64,000 bases of DNA from positions 1-64,000 of IMG/VR virus record IMGVR_UViG_3300028394_000044; one strand, 5' to 3'. This DNA is from a virus. Shown piece after piece: positions 34,670 to 43,690 of the stretch. The translations under genes were made by a program, and so were the position numbers. Within the stretch, counting starts at the first letter, position 1. Each line of letters opens with the position of its first letter. The notes beneath the pieces were generated by a model that saw nothing but the letters and a program-made list of their open reading frames with translations, did not search any database and was not told where the DNA came from.

Positions 34670-36304
34670 ATGGAATTAGGTGGATATCAAGGTAACTCAA
34701 AACTCAAACGTGGTGGTATTGAAATTGAATACACACATGAACAGTTAATTGAAATTACAAAGTGCATTAAAGATCCAGTATATTTTATTAAAAATTACAT
34801 GAAAATTGTGAACGTAGATCACGGTCTTGTTCCTTTTAATATGTGGCCATTTCAAGAAGAAATGGTTAAAAGTTTTCATGTAAATAGATTTACTATTGCA
34901 AAAATGCCGCGGCAGGTTGGTAAAACAACCACAACAGCAGGATACATGCTTTGGTCCATATTATTCCAAGATGATTATAAGATTGCTATTCTAGCCAACA
35001 AAGGCGATTTGGCACGTGATATTCTTGGTCGGATTAAGTATGCTTACGAATATCTTCCTTTGTGGATGCAACAGGGCATCATGGAGTGGAACAAAGGTAA
35101 TATTGTACTAGAAAATGGTTCTGAAATTTCAGCATATGCTACTAGCGCAAGTGGTGTTCGTGGTGGATCATACAACTTAATCTTTTTGGATGAGTTTGCA
35201 TTCGTTCCACATAACATGGCGGAAGAATTCTTTACTTCTACATATCCGGTTATTTCATCTGGTAAAACAACAAAGGTTATTATTGTTTCAACACCACATG
35301 GACTGAATCAATTCTACCGTATGTGGACCGATGCAGTTGAGAAACGTTCAACTTATATTCCATTAGAAGTACATTGGTCTATGGTTCCAGGTAGAGATGC
35401 CGATTGGAGAGAAGAGACAATTAGAAACACCAGTGAAGAACAATTTAGGCAGGAATTTGAAACTGAGTTTATCGGTTCATCCGCTACATTAATTCCTGGT
35501 GCTAAATTGAAGATGTTGACCTTCTTTTCCCCACAAAGCTCACACGAAAATCATGACATTTATGAAGAACCAAAAACTGGTCACACATATGTTTCTGTAG
35601 TTGATTGTGCTGAAGGTGTAAACAGAGACTATTCTGTGGTTTCTGTATTTGATGTTACCGAGATTCCATATAGACATGTAGCTAAGTTTAGGGATAATAA
35701 ATTATCTCCATTGATTTTTCCAACATATGTTTATAATATTGCAATGCGATATAATCGAGCATACGTTTTAGTAGAAACTAATAGTGTTGGTCAACAAGTT
35801 GTAGACATTTTACATTATGATTTGGAATATGAGAACATTTTCCGTATCGAAAGTCATGAAGTTAAAGGTCAACATATCGCTTCAGGCTTTAAAAAAGGTG
35901 CAGCTTATGGAGTAAAAACTTCAAAAACTGTAAAAAAGATTGGTTGTGCAAACTTAAAAACTTTAATTGAAACTGATAAATTAATTACTAATGATTTTGA
36001 CACCATTGCAGAACTAAATACATTTGTACGAAATAAAGACTCCTACGAAGCTGAAGAAGGTAACAATGACGATATTGTTATGACTTTGGTGCTTTTTTCT
36101 TGGTTAACTGCACAAAGTTACTTCAGAGAAATTACAGACTCTGATGTTAGACAAAGATTGTTGGATGAAAGAAATCTTCAACTTGAAGATGAAATGCTTC
36201 CAGTTGGAATGCTTGATGATGGTCTGGAAGAACAAAAAGAATTTGATGGACAAGATTTATGGTCTTCTGTTAAAGACCGTGGCTATCTAACCTCAAGTTT
36301 ATAA
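34670..36304 (+). CDS. gp17: Large terminase subunit gp17
   Basis: 544 residues. The ATPase domain has a Walker A-type P-loop (PRQVGKTT, residues 80-87) and Walker B (LIFLDEFAFV, residues 170-179). A C-terminal RNase H-fold nuclease begins near YVSVVDCAEGVNRDYSVVSVFD (about residue 305), with later acidic residues in VLVETNSVG and NDDIVMTLVLFSW. This is the motor that packages and cuts DNA at the portal. It is somewhat shorter than T4 gp17 (610), lacking part of the C-terminal tail. The start lies two bases after the dps stop, without an independent promoter in view. Confidence 0.95.
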   Translation: MELGGYQGNSKLKRGGIEIEYTHEQLIEITKCIKDPVYFIKNYMKIVNVDHGLVPFNMWPFQEEMVKSFHVNRFTIAKMPRQVGKTTTTAGYMLWSILFQDDYKIAILANKGDLARDILGRIKYAYEYLPLWMQQGIMEWNKGNIVLENGSEISAYATSASGVRGGSYNLIFLDEFAFVPHNMAEEFFTSTYPVISSGKTTKVIIVSTPHGLNQFYRMWTDAVEKRSTYIPLEVHWSMVPGRDADWREETIRNTSEEQFRQEFETEFIGSSATLIPGAKLKMLTFFSPQSSHENHDIYEEPKTGHTYVSVVDCAEGVNRDYSVVSVFDVTEIPYRHVAKFRDNKLSPLIFPTYVYNIAMRYNRAYVLVETNSVGQQVVDILHYDLEYENIFRIESHEVKGQHIASGFKKGAAYGVKTSKTVKKIGCANLKTLIETDKLITNDFDTIAELNTFVRNKDSYEAEEGNNDDIVMTLVLFSWLTAQSYFREITDSDVRQRLLDERNLQLEDEMLPVGMLDDGLEEQKEFDGQDLWSSVKDRGYLTSSL

Positions 36305-36307
36305 AAA

Positions 36308-36315
36308 CATAAATA
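36308..36315 (+). promoter_or_regulatory. Probable late promoter for sheath gene
   Basis: CATAAATA, one base off the T4 late box, sits four bases after the gp17 stop in a 56-base gap. A strong ribosome-binding site (AAAAGGAGAACATAA) precedes gp18. Confidence 0.5.
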
Positions 36316-36360
36316 GAATAATGAAACTAGTTCTATAAAATAAATAAAAGGAGAACATAA

Positions 36361-38025
36361 ATGGCTTTTCAATTATCACCTGGTGTTCAAGTATCCGAAG
36401 TAGATTTGACAACAGTTGTCCCTTCAGTAGCTACTACTGTTGGAGCTATTGTTGGTGGATTTTCTTGGGGACCTGCAAACACTATTACCACTATTAGCAA
36501 CGAGATTCAACTTGTTGATAGATTTGGTAAACCTGATGCGAATACATACGAAACTTTCTATACTGCTGCTAATTTTTTGTCTTATGGTCAAGACTTGAGA
36601 GTTATTCGGATGGTTGGTGCAGGCGCAAAAAACGCTGTAGCAAACGCTAATGCAAGCACAGTTTTGATTGAAAATCGTACTTCTTACGAACAATCTTACA
36701 GTTCAAACACTTCATCTATATTTAATGCTAAGTATGCTGGCGCATTAGGTAACTCCATCAAAGTTTCTATTGCAGATTCTAATACATTTAGCTCATGGAC
36801 ATATTCATCTAATTTCGACTCTACTCCAGCGACTACAGTGTGGGCATCAGATCGCAGTTCTTCAAATGATGAAATGCACATTATTGTTATTGATACTAAT
36901 GGTAGAATCAGCGGTATTGCTGGTACAATTTTAGAAAAATATCCTTTTGTTTCTAAAGCATCCGATGCTAAAAATCCAGATGGTTCTAGCAACTATTACA
37001 AAGAGGTTATTAATTCTAAATCTAAATACCTATGGTGGGCTGGCCACATGAAAGCTAACTGGGGTACAGATTCTAGTGGTGCGGTTTCATATTCAGTTAT
37101 GACAACACCATTTACTGCTACTCTATCTGGTGGGGTTGATGCTACTCCTTCTACTGGTAACACAAACTTTGGCTATGGTACTTTTGCTAATCCTGATTCT
37201 ATTGATGTTTCTCTAATCATGGCAGGCAATGGTGGTGCAACTACAGTTAACTATCTAATTTCTATTGCAGAAAGTCGTAAAGATTGTTTAGTGTTTGCTT
37301 CTCCATTGAAAACAGATTGTGTAGATAGTGTTGGTTCTGAATCTGCCGAGATTATTGCAACAGCAGGAACTTATACAAAATCTAGTTATGCAGTTATGGA
37401 TTCCGGTTGGAAATATCAATACGACAAATACAATGACGTATATCGTTGGGTACCATTGAATGGTGACATTGCTGGGTTGTGTGTACGTACTGACATTGAA
37501 CGTGATCCTTGGTTCTCACCAGCAGGTTTGAATCGTGGTATTATTAAGAACGTTATTCGCTTGGCTTGGAATCCAACTAAAGCTGAACGTGATGACTTGT
37601 ATAAAAACGGCGTTAACCCAGTTGTTTCTTTCCCAGGTGAAGGCACAATCCTTTACGGTGATAAGACTCTTCTGAACCGTCCTTCTGCATTTGACCGTAT
37701 TAACGTTCGTAGACTTTTCATTGTACTTGAAAAATCAATTGCAAAAGCTGCTCGCTCTTCTATGTTCGAATTTAATGATGAATTTACTCGTGCAGCATTC
37801 GTTAACTTGGTAGAACCATATTTGCGTAATGTACAAGGTCGCCGAGGCATCTATGACTTTAAAGTTGTGTGCGATACTACAAACAATACGGGTGAAGTTA
37901 TTGACCAAAATCAATTCATTGGTGATATTTACATCAAACCAGCTCGTTCAATCAACTACATTCAATTGAATTTCACTGCGGTACGTACCGGCGTGAACTT
38001 CTTTGAGATTGTTGGAAAAGCGTAA
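36361..38025 (+). CDS. gp18: Tail sheath protein gp18
   Basis: 554 residues. The conserved sheath start (LSPGVQVSEVDLTTVVPSV..TVGAIVGGFSWGP) and end (YDFKVVCDTTNNTGEVIDQNQFIGDIYIKPARSINYIQLNFTAVRTGVNF) are clear. Contractile sheath subunits polymerise around the tube and drive DNA delivery. The variable middle (residues about 100-280) corresponds to the outward-facing protease-resistant domains. Codon use is tidier, with more C-ending codons near the 3' end, as is usual for highly expressed structural genes. Confidence 0.95.
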   Translation: MAFQLSPGVQVSEVDLTTVVPSVATTVGAIVGGFSWGPANTITTISNEIQLVDRFGKPDANTYETFYTAANFLSYGQDLRVIRMVGAGAKNAVANANASTVLIENRTSYEQSYSSNTSSIFNAKYAGALGNSIKVSIADSNTFSSWTYSSNFDSTPATTVWASDRSSSNDEMHIIVIDTNGRISGIAGTILEKYPFVSKASDAKNPDGSSNYYKEVINSKSKYLWWAGHMKANWGTDSSGAVSYSVMTTPFTATLSGGVDATPSTGNTNFGYGTFANPDSIDVSLIMAGNGGATTVNYLISIAESRKDCLVFASPLKTDCVDSVGSESAEIIATAGTYTKSSYAVMDSGWKYQYDKYNDVYRWVPLNGDIAGLCVRTDIERDPWFSPAGLNRGIIKNVIRLAWNPTKAERDDLYKNGVNPVVSFPGEGTILYGDKTLLNRPSAFDRINVRRLFIVLEKSIAKAARSSMFEFNDEFTRAAFVNLVEPYLRNVQGRRGIYDFKVVCDTTNNTGEVIDQNQFIGDIYIKPARSINYIQLNFTAVRTGVNFFEIVGKA

Positions 38026-38031
38026 TAAATA
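38024..38031 (+). promoter_or_regulatory. Probable late promoter for tube gene
   Basis: AATAAATA overlaps the gp18 stop, 22 nt ahead of the tube gene. Same variant and similar spacing as at 22965. Confidence 0.45.
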
Positions 38032-38053
38032 AGAGAGAACAGGAGAAAACTAA

Positions 38054-38599
38054 ATGGCTTTCAATATTAACCAATTCCGCTCTCAAATGCAGGGCGATGG
38101 CGCCCGCCCAAATTTATTTGAGGTAACATTACCCTTTCCAGGATTCGCATTGCCTGGCACCGCACTAACTAAATTAAGTTTCATGTGCAAAACTGCTCAG
38201 TTGCCTGGTTCTACAGTTAACACAGTTCCTGTCCAATATTTTGGACGTGAATTAAAGTTTGCTGGTAATAGAACTTTCCAAGACTGGACTATCACAGTTA
38301 TCAATGATGAAGATTTTATTATCCGTAATGCTTTTGAGCGTTGGATGAATGGTCTAAATAGTCATGCATTGAACGTTCGTAATCCAGCGGCTGCTACACC
38401 AAGTAGTTACACCGTTGATTCAGAAGTACGTCAATATAGTAAGGCTGGGAATATTCTGAAGAAATACAAATTCATTGGAATGTTTCCTACGGATGTTGCA
38501 CCAATTGATGTTGATTGGGGTTCTAATGATACTATCGAAGAATTCTCAGTTACTTTATCATTCCAATGGTGGGAATCCGCAGAGGACTTAGTAGCCTAA
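38054..38599 (+). CDS. gp19: Tail tube protein gp19
   Basis: 181 residues (T4: 163). FNINQFRSQMQGDGARPNLFEVTLPFP and FMCKTAQLPGSTVNTVPVQYFGRELKFAGNRTF are typical of gp19-type tubes. The end SNDTIEEFSVTLSFQWWE matches too. Stacked hexamers form the DNA conduit inside the sheath. It has its own terminator 6 bases downstream, which fits a need for high, independent expression. Confidence 0.93.
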   Translation: MAFNINQFRSQMQGDGARPNLFEVTLPFPGFALPGTALTKLSFMCKTAQLPGSTVNTVPVQYFGRELKFAGNRTFQDWTITVINDEDFIIRNAFERWMNGLNSHALNVRNPAAATPSSYTVDSEVRQYSKAGNILKKYKFIGMFPTDVAPIDVDWGSNDTIEEFSVTLSFQWWESAEDLVA

Positions 38600-38604
38600 T
38601 TTGA

Positions 38605-38629
38605 GAGGGAGGATATCTCCCTCATTTTT
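38605..38629 (+). terminator. Intrinsic terminator after tail tube gene
   Basis: Seven-base perfect stem GAGGGAG (38605-38611) with CTCCCTC (38617-38623), GATAT loop, then ATTTTTG. Confidence 0.85.
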
Positions 38630-38652
38630 GTAATGAAAAGGAAATAAATCGG

Positions 38653-40326
38653 ATGGCAATCAAACTTTTTGGTTTCAGCATCGGCGGTAAGGATATTATT
38701 CAAAGAGAAGTCCCTGAACAGGCTTCTTTTGCCTTGCCAACGGATGCTTTGGATGATGGTGCAGTTACCATTACTCAAAATGCTCATTATGGAACATATG
38801 TTGACTTAGAAGGTTCAGTACGAAATGAGCTAGAATTAATTTCACGTTATCGTGAAATGTCTAATCATCCAGAATGTGACCAAGCAGTAACCGAGATTGT
38901 TGATGAAGCAATCACACATGATGATAACGGTAAAGTTGTAGATATTATTCTTGACAAACTTAAACAACCTGAATCTATCAAAAAGAAAATCAGAGATGAA
39001 TTTGACACTGTTTTAAAAATGTTAAATTTCTCTAACCTAGCAGATGATATTTTCAGACGCTGGTATATTGACGGTAGAATTTACTACCACGTTATAGTTA
39101 ATGAAAAGAACCCTAAAGAGGGTATTCAGGAATTGCGTTATATTGATCCACGTAAAATCCGTAAGGTACGTGAAGTTCAAAAGGGGCGTGATCTAAAAAC
39201 TGGTGCTGACATTATCAAATCTGTTGCTGAATATTACATGTATAATGATAAAGGTAGTGCTACACAGTCATTTACAGCTTCTGCTAATCAAGGTCTAAGA
39301 ATTGCACCAGATTCAGTTATTAATGTTAACTCTGGTTTGATGGATGCAAAAAACACTTTCGTTATTTCGTTCTTACATAAAGCAATTAAGCCACTTAACC
39401 AGTTGCGTATGATTGAAGATGCGGTTGTTATTTACCGTATTTCAAGGGCACCTGAACGCCGTATTTTTTATATTGACGTTGGTAACTTACCAAAAGGTAA
39501 AGCAGAACAATATCTACGTGACGTTATGATAAAGTACAAAAATAAAATGGTGTATGATGCACAGACTGGTGAATTGCGTGATGACCGTAAGCACATGTCT
39601 ATGTTGGAAGATTTTTGGTTACCTCGCCGTGAAGGTGGTAAAGGTACTGAAATTACAACTTTACCAGCAGGTCAAAACCTAGGTCAAATTGAAGACGTAC
39701 AATATTTCCAAAAGAAACTATTGCAATCCATGAATGTTCCTTACTCACGTATGGAACCACAGGGTGGAGGTATGGTTGGTCTAGGTCGTAGTAGTGAAGT
39801 AACTAGAGATGAATTAAAGTTCAATAAATTTGTTACAAAAGTTCGTAATAAATTTTCACAGCTATTTGACCATGCTTTAAAGATTCAATTGAGTTTAAAA
39901 GGTATTTGTACTCAAGAAGAATGGGAAGAATTAAGAGAAAATATTTTCTACGATTACAAAAAAGATAATAACTTTACTGAATTAAAAGAAGCCGAATTGT
40001 GGCAGAACAGACTACAGATGTTGGGTCAAGTTGATCCGTATGTTGGTCGCTATTTCTCACAAGAATGGGTAAAAAGAAACATTCTTCATTTATCGGATGA
40101 AGAACTAGAAGAAATGCAAAAGCAGATTGATTCTGAACCTGAACCGGAGCAATTGGGACCAGATGGTAACCCAATGCAACAAGGTCAAGAACAAGAACAA
40201 CCTCAAGTTGATCCTAACCAATATCCTCCTGAGGATAATGTTAGTGATAAGAATTCTACAGAATCAGAAACACCAGAACTTGATAGTGTAACGGGTAGAT
40301 TTAGTAGAGTACTAAGTAAAAAATAA
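38653..40326 (+). CDS. gp20: Portal protein gp20
   Basis: 557 residues (T4: 524). Portal family segments are plain: YVDLEGSVRNELELISRYREM, CDQAVTEIVDEAI, FKVIDG-like region (RRWYIDGRIYYHVIV), LRYIDPRKIRKVREV, YRISRAPERRIFYIDVGNLPKGKAEQYL, DFWLPRREGGKGTEI and LGQIEDVQYFQKKL. Twelve copies form the head vertex through which gp17 pumps DNA. The C-terminal tail (residues about 490-557) is acidic, Gln-rich and low complexity. The ATG is 24 nt after the previous terminator, with an AAAAGGAAATAAA leader. Confidence 0.95.
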   Translation: MAIKLFGFSIGGKDIIQREVPEQASFALPTDALDDGAVTITQNAHYGTYVDLEGSVRNELELISRYREMSNHPECDQAVTEIVDEAITHDDNGKVVDIILDKLKQPESIKKKIRDEFDTVLKMLNFSNLADDIFRRWYIDGRIYYHVIVNEKNPKEGIQELRYIDPRKIRKVREVQKGRDLKTGADIIKSVAEYYMYNDKGSATQSFTASANQGLRIAPDSVINVNSGLMDAKNTFVISFLHKAIKPLNQLRMIEDAVVIYRISRAPERRIFYIDVGNLPKGKAEQYLRDVMIKYKNKMVYDAQTGELRDDRKHMSMLEDFWLPRREGGKGTEITTLPAGQNLGQIEDVQYFQKKLLQSMNVPYSRMEPQGGGMVGLGRSSEVTRDELKFNKFVTKVRNKFSQLFDHALKIQLSLKGICTQEEWEELRENIFYDYKKDNNFTELKEAELWQNRLQMLGQVDPYVGRYFSQEWVKRNILHLSDEELEEMQKQIDSEPEPEQLGPDGNPMQQGQEQEQPQVDPNQYPPEDNVSDKNSTESETPELDSVTGRFSRVLSKK

Positions 40327-40336
40327 GGAGTAGATT

Positions 40337-40492
40337 ATGGAAACAAGAGATTTTATTGATTTATTAGGAGCTGGTGAAGCATCCGAAGCTAAAAATGCTT
40401 TGGAAGAATTGCTCTCAGCTAAAGCATTTGATGCATTAGAAACAAAAAAACAAGAAATTGCATCCACACTTTTCACTACACAAGAAACATAA
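40337..40492 (+). CDS. gp67: Prohead core protein, gp67-like
   Basis: 51 residues: METRDFIDLLGAGEASEAKN, then ALEELLSAKAFDALETKKQE and IASTLFTTQET. A short helical protein in this exact place between portal and protease, with a F..L...G....A...F.E.L..K...ALE.KK.EIA...F pattern, corresponds to gp67-type prohead core proteins of T4-like phages. In T4, gp67 is part of the scaffold and is cleaved by gp21. An AATAAGGAG ribosome-binding site precedes the ATG. Shorter than T4 gp67 (80), as in cyanophages. Confidence 0.75.
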   Translation: METRDFIDLLGAGEASEAKNALEELLSAKAFDALETKKQEIASTLFTTQET

Positions 40493-41187
40493 TGAAATCT
40501 TTACAAGAATTTAAATTAATTTCTGAGGAAGAAAAACAAGACTTCACTAAGTTTGATGCGCTTGTTCGTGCAGGTTTAGCCAATAAAGCACAACTTCAAA
40601 GATTGCATAAAATTCTCAGTAAAATGTCGGAAGAAAAACCTAATTTTTCACCAGCAGATAAAGCTATTATACAAAATGTATTTTCGAAAATGGTTGATTT
40701 GATTACTAATAATCCTCAAATTAATCGCCAAGTACGTAAGGCGGTTAATGAGAATGTTCATGATACTTCAGATTTCAAACTTGATGCTACAGGCAGAAAA
40801 GTCAAGGCACACAGGTTTAAAATAGGCAAAGATGAAACAATTGAAGAATCGATTAGTAATCAACCTCCCTACGTTATTGTTCTTAAAAGAACAGCAATTC
40901 GTTTGTATCCTAATGGAACAAAAGTTGCAACTTATTATAGTCAACGTTTAAATAAAGAATTTGCTATACCTTTTAGTGAAGATTCACTAAATATACAATC
41001 AGAAGGTTACGTTGTAGATTTTGATGACGGTGAATTTGTATTGGTAGATTTTGATACGGCATCAATAATGAATCAAGTATATGAATCCTTGAATAATGCA
41101 AACAAAGATAAATTTGCTAATATGATGCATGAATCTTTAGAACAATTTGAAAAGGCAAAATCTTTTGCTCTGAGTAAAACTAAATGA
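40492..41187 (+). CDS. Head morphogenesis-region protein of unknown function
   Basis: 231 residues, start overlapping the gp67-like stop (TAATG). The N-terminal half is helical and charged (EEEKQDFTKFDALVRAGLANKAQLQRLHKIL). A central linker has many charged residues, and the C-terminal half is beta-rich (VIVLKRTAIRLYPNGTKVATYYS, VVDFDDGEFVLVDFD). Its location, between gp67 and gp21, is where T4 has gp68, another core protein, but I see no clear sequence match. An ISE site at residues 10-12 fits the gp21 cleavage consensus. Confidence 0.55.
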   Translation: MKSLQEFKLISEEEKQDFTKFDALVRAGLANKAQLQRLHKILSKMSEEKPNFSPADKAIIQNVFSKMVDLITNNPQINRQVRKAVNENVHDTSDFKLDATGRKVKAHRFKIGKDETIEESISNQPPYVIVLKRTAIRLYPNGTKVATYYSQRLNKEFAIPFSEDSLNIQSEGYVVDFDDGEFVLVDFDTASIMNQVYESLNNANKDKFANMMHESLEQFEKAKSFALSKTK

Positions 41188-41624
41188 GATTAATTGACTT
41201 CATATTTGAAGGTAGAGCTGTAGAAGCAAGAGAAGAAATTTTTTCTCGCTTAAATGATATTGTAGCTAAACGTTTAGAAGAAGCAAAGCAAATTATTGCA
41301 ACACATATATATGAAGAGATAGAGATTCTTGATGAAGCTCCTTCACGTAATATTATTAGACAAGGTAGAGTTGAAAAGATTCGCCGTAGAATTAGACGTA
41401 ATTCACAAGGACGAATTGTAGTTCAACGTAACGTTAAACGTTCTGCTCTAAAAGGATTTAAAATTTCTGGAAATACTGTAAAAAGAATACCTGCTATGCA
41501 ACGTATTCAAAAGACCAGAAAGTTGAAAAGATATTGGAAAACAAAAGGTAGGGCTAAAATGAATAGAACATTATTAAAAAGAAAAATGTCAATTCGCCGC
41601 CGCACATCAATGGGAATAAAATAA
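41184..41624 (+). CDS. Highly basic prohead protein, candidate internal head protein
   Basis: 146 residues, ATGA overlap with the gene before. The first 51 residues are acidic and helical (SRLNDIVAKRLEEAKQIIAT, then HIYEEIEILDE). The remaining 95 residues hold 21 Arg and 14 Lys with one Glu (for example VEKIRRRIRRNSQGR and SIRRRTSMGIK). The junction ILDE-A fits the (L/I)-x-E cleavage consensus of T4 gp21 protease, so the acidic half could be a prohead-targeting propeptide and the basic half a DNA-binding internal protein. It occupies the gp68 position of T4. Cleavage and packaging are inferences; no homologue is claimed. Confidence 0.6.
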   Translation: MRLIDFIFEGRAVEAREEIFSRLNDIVAKRLEEAKQIIATHIYEEIEILDEAPSRNIIRQGRVEKIRRRIRRNSQGRIVVQRNVKRSALKGFKISGNTVKRIPAMQRIQKTRKLKRYWKTKGRAKMNRTLLKRKMSIRRRTSMGIK

Positions 41625-41625
41625 A

Positions 41626-41985
41626 ATGTCATATGAAGTAAACAATACTCTGAGGGGCACAAGTGTAATTCGTGTAGTTGATCCTGGCACGTATACAATT
41701 ACTTTAGCAAACCTTTCTTCTAATACACAATTAGAGACGGTTAGTGCAGCAAACATTAAACGTATTCAATGGTCATCAAATGGTTACATCAATATCGGTC
41801 GGGGTGCTACACCAACTCCAATGTTGGCATTATCTCAATCTGGTGAAATGTATTTTGATACATTAGGATATTCATTAGCAAACACCAATACGGGTAACGT
41901 TGTTGTTACCGTTGTAACGGGTGGCACTGTTGTTATGGAAGTATCTAAGATTGCAACTTATTCAACCAACTTGGATAATACGTAA
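41626..41985 (+). CDS. Small head-region structural protein
   Basis: 119 residues, all-beta: MSYEVNNTLRGTSVIRVVDP, TYTITLANLSS, IKRIQWSSNGYINIGRG and NTGNVVVTVVTGGTVVMEVSK. Proteins of this pattern occur beside head genes in T4-like cyanophages and other aquatic phages and are found as virion components. A capsid decoration or neck-associated role is plausible. It starts one base after the previous stop. Confidence 0.55.
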   Translation: MSYEVNNTLRGTSVIRVVDPGTYTITLANLSSNTQLETVSAANIKRIQWSSNGYINIGRGATPTPMLALSQSGEMYFDTLGYSLANTNTGNVVVTVVTGGTVVMEVSKIATYSTNLDNT

Positions 41986-41986
41986 C

Positions 41987-42640
41987 ATGAAACTAATTAC
42001 AGAAACAGTTGAAGACGTAAGATATTTAACTGAAAAAACGGAAGATGGAAAGAAAAATCTTTTTATTGAAGGTATCTTTCTTGTAGGCGAACAGGCAAAC
42101 AGAAATCGTAGAATGTATAAAATAAATACTCTACGTGAAGAAGTTGGTCGTTATACAACTGAATTCATCAAGACAAATCGTGCTCTTGGTGAACTTGGAC
42201 ATCCTGATACACCATCAATTAATTTAGAACGTGTGTGTATCAAAATTGAATCTTTGAAAGAAGATGGCGGTAATAGATTCATCGGTAAAGCGAGAGTTTT
42301 AGAAACTCCATATGGCAATATTGTTAAAAACTTTATTGAGTCTGGTGTTTCTTTGGGTGTTTCTTCCAGAGGTATGGGTTCATTAGTTCCTGGTCGTGAT
42401 GGTATTAACATTGTAGGCGATGACTTTAGATTAGCTACGGCTGCGGATGTTGTTGCTGATCCATCAGCACCAGGTGCATTTGTGAATGGTATTATGGAAA
42501 ACAAAGAATGGGTATTTGTTGAAGGACGTTTTGTGGAAATGCACATAGATAACGCAAAACGTCAAATACAACAAGCATCTAGAAAAGATATTGAACAAGT
42601 GGCTTATCGCCTCTTTGAAAACTTTATTTCAAAACTTTAA
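41987..42640 (+). CDS. gp21: Prohead core protease gp21
   Basis: 217 residues from the ATG at 41987 (T4 gp21: 212); an upstream in-frame opening would overlap the preceding gene. Family features: LFIEGIFLVGEQANRNRRMY, FIKTNRALGELGHPD (catalytic His region), and ESGVSLGVSSRGMGSL (catalytic Ser region). This serine protease cleaves scaffold and capsid proteins after (L/I)-x-E during head maturation and finally itself. Matching sites are present in gp23 here and in the basic protein upstream. Confidence 0.93.
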   Translation: MKLITETVEDVRYLTEKTEDGKKNLFIEGIFLVGEQANRNRRMYKINTLREEVGRYTTEFIKTNRALGELGHPDTPSINLERVCIKIESLKEDGGNRFIGKARVLETPYGNIVKNFIESGVSLGVSSRGMGSLVPGRDGINIVGDDFRLATAADVVADPSAPGAFVNGIMENKEWVFVEGRFVEMHIDNAKRQIQQASRKDIEQVAYRLFENFISKL

Positions 42641-42643
42641 AAT

Positions 42644-42651
42644 TATAAATA
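42644..42651 (+). promoter_or_regulatory. T4-type late promoter for scaffold/capsid genes
   Basis: Exact TATAAATA four bases after the gp21 stop and 24 nt before gp22, followed by an AAAAGGAGATTCCTA ribosome-binding site. Confidence 0.8.
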
Positions 42652-42675
42652 GATAAACACAAAAGGAGATTCCTA

Positions 42676-43668
42676 ATGGCTACTAATAAACTTTTTGAGG
42701 CTGCGGCTGAAATTCTTGCTTCCGGCAAGGGTAAGAATGCTATGCCTACACAAAAGCTGGACGGCGAAACCGTAGACGCTGGTGGACCAACACCAGAAAA
42801 TTATAAACAAGATGATGATTCTGCAAAGATCACACCCGCAACAAAGAGCGCAACTCCAGCAACAACAAAAGCATCAGATGCTTCTGCCGAAATGGCTAAG
42901 AAGACTCTTTCTAAAGAAGAAACCGAAGCTGAAGAATTTATGGATCTTTCTGATGATATTGATGCTATGTTTGCGGATGACAATACCATTTCTGAAGAAT
43001 TTAAAACTAAAGTTTCCACAATTTTTGAAGCACGTGTTTTAGATCGTATTTCACAAATTGAAGAAAATATTGAATCACATTATTCTTCTTTGTTAGAAGA
43101 AGCAGTTGAGTCCGTTAAAACAGACTTAACAGAAAAAGTTAATGATTACCTTGCTTACGTTGTTGAGCAATGGATGGCAGATAATGAAATCGCTATTGAA
43201 AAAGGCATTCGTGCTGAATTAACAGAAGATTTTATTTCTGGCCTACGTAATTTATTTGCAGAACATTATATTGATGTTCCTGCCGAAAAAGTTGACCTAG
43301 TCGATGAAATGGCTTCAAAGATTGATGATCTTGAAGTTAAACTCGATGAAGAAGTTGAGCGCAATGTAGAGTACCGTAAGGCTCTTATTGAAGCTCACAA
43401 AGTTGAAGCTACCCGTGAAGTTTGTGAAGGTTTGACCGACACTCAAGTTGAAAAGATTAAATCGCTTGCAGAGAGCGTAGAGTTTTCCACAGAGGAAGAA
43501 TATAAATCTAAACTTGAAACTATTCGTGAAAACTATTTTCCTTCCGGAGTTAAGAAGGCTGATGAAGGCCAACTTAATGAGCAAGTAGAGCAAGTTGGTG
43601 ATGTTAAAATTACTGATGCTTACATGAACTCAATCGTCCAATCAATTTCAAAAACAACAAGAATTTAA
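42676..43668 (+). CDS. gp22: Prohead scaffold protein gp22
   Basis: 330 residues (T4: 269), acidic and mostly helical with long coiled-coil stretches (VDLVDEMASKIDDLEVKLDEEV, RISQIEENIESHYSSLLEEA). The WMADNEIAIEKGIRAEL and FISGLRNLFAEHYIDVP segments are the conserved core of T4-type scaffolds. The N-terminal 90 residues are low complexity (Thr, Pro, Ala, Lys). It forms the transient core on which gp23 assembles and is degraded by gp21. It has several (L/I)-x-E sites. Confidence 0.92.
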   Translation: MATNKLFEAAAEILASGKGKNAMPTQKLDGETVDAGGPTPENYKQDDDSAKITPATKSATPATTKASDASAEMAKKTLSKEETEAEEFMDLSDDIDAMFADDNTISEEFKTKVSTIFEARVLDRISQIEENIESHYSSLLEEAVESVKTDLTEKVNDYLAYVVEQWMADNEIAIEKGIRAELTEDFISGLRNLFAEHYIDVPAEKVDLVDEMASKIDDLEVKLDEEVERNVEYRKALIEAHKVEATREVCEGLTDTQVEKIKSLAESVEFSTEEEYKSKLETIRENYFPSGVKKADEGQLNEQVEQVGDVKITDAYMNSIVQSISKTTRI

Positions 43669-43690
43669 TTTAAATCAAGGAGTATCCTAA

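Noticed and set aside
36424-36693. Minus-strand frames in sheath, portal and clamp genes
   Set aside because: All lie within genes of certain identity on the plus strand and show no independent initiation signals.
41921-41986. Upstream extension of gp21
   Set aside because: The extra 22 residues are the shifted frame of the preceding gene and do not match the family; the ATG at 41987 does.
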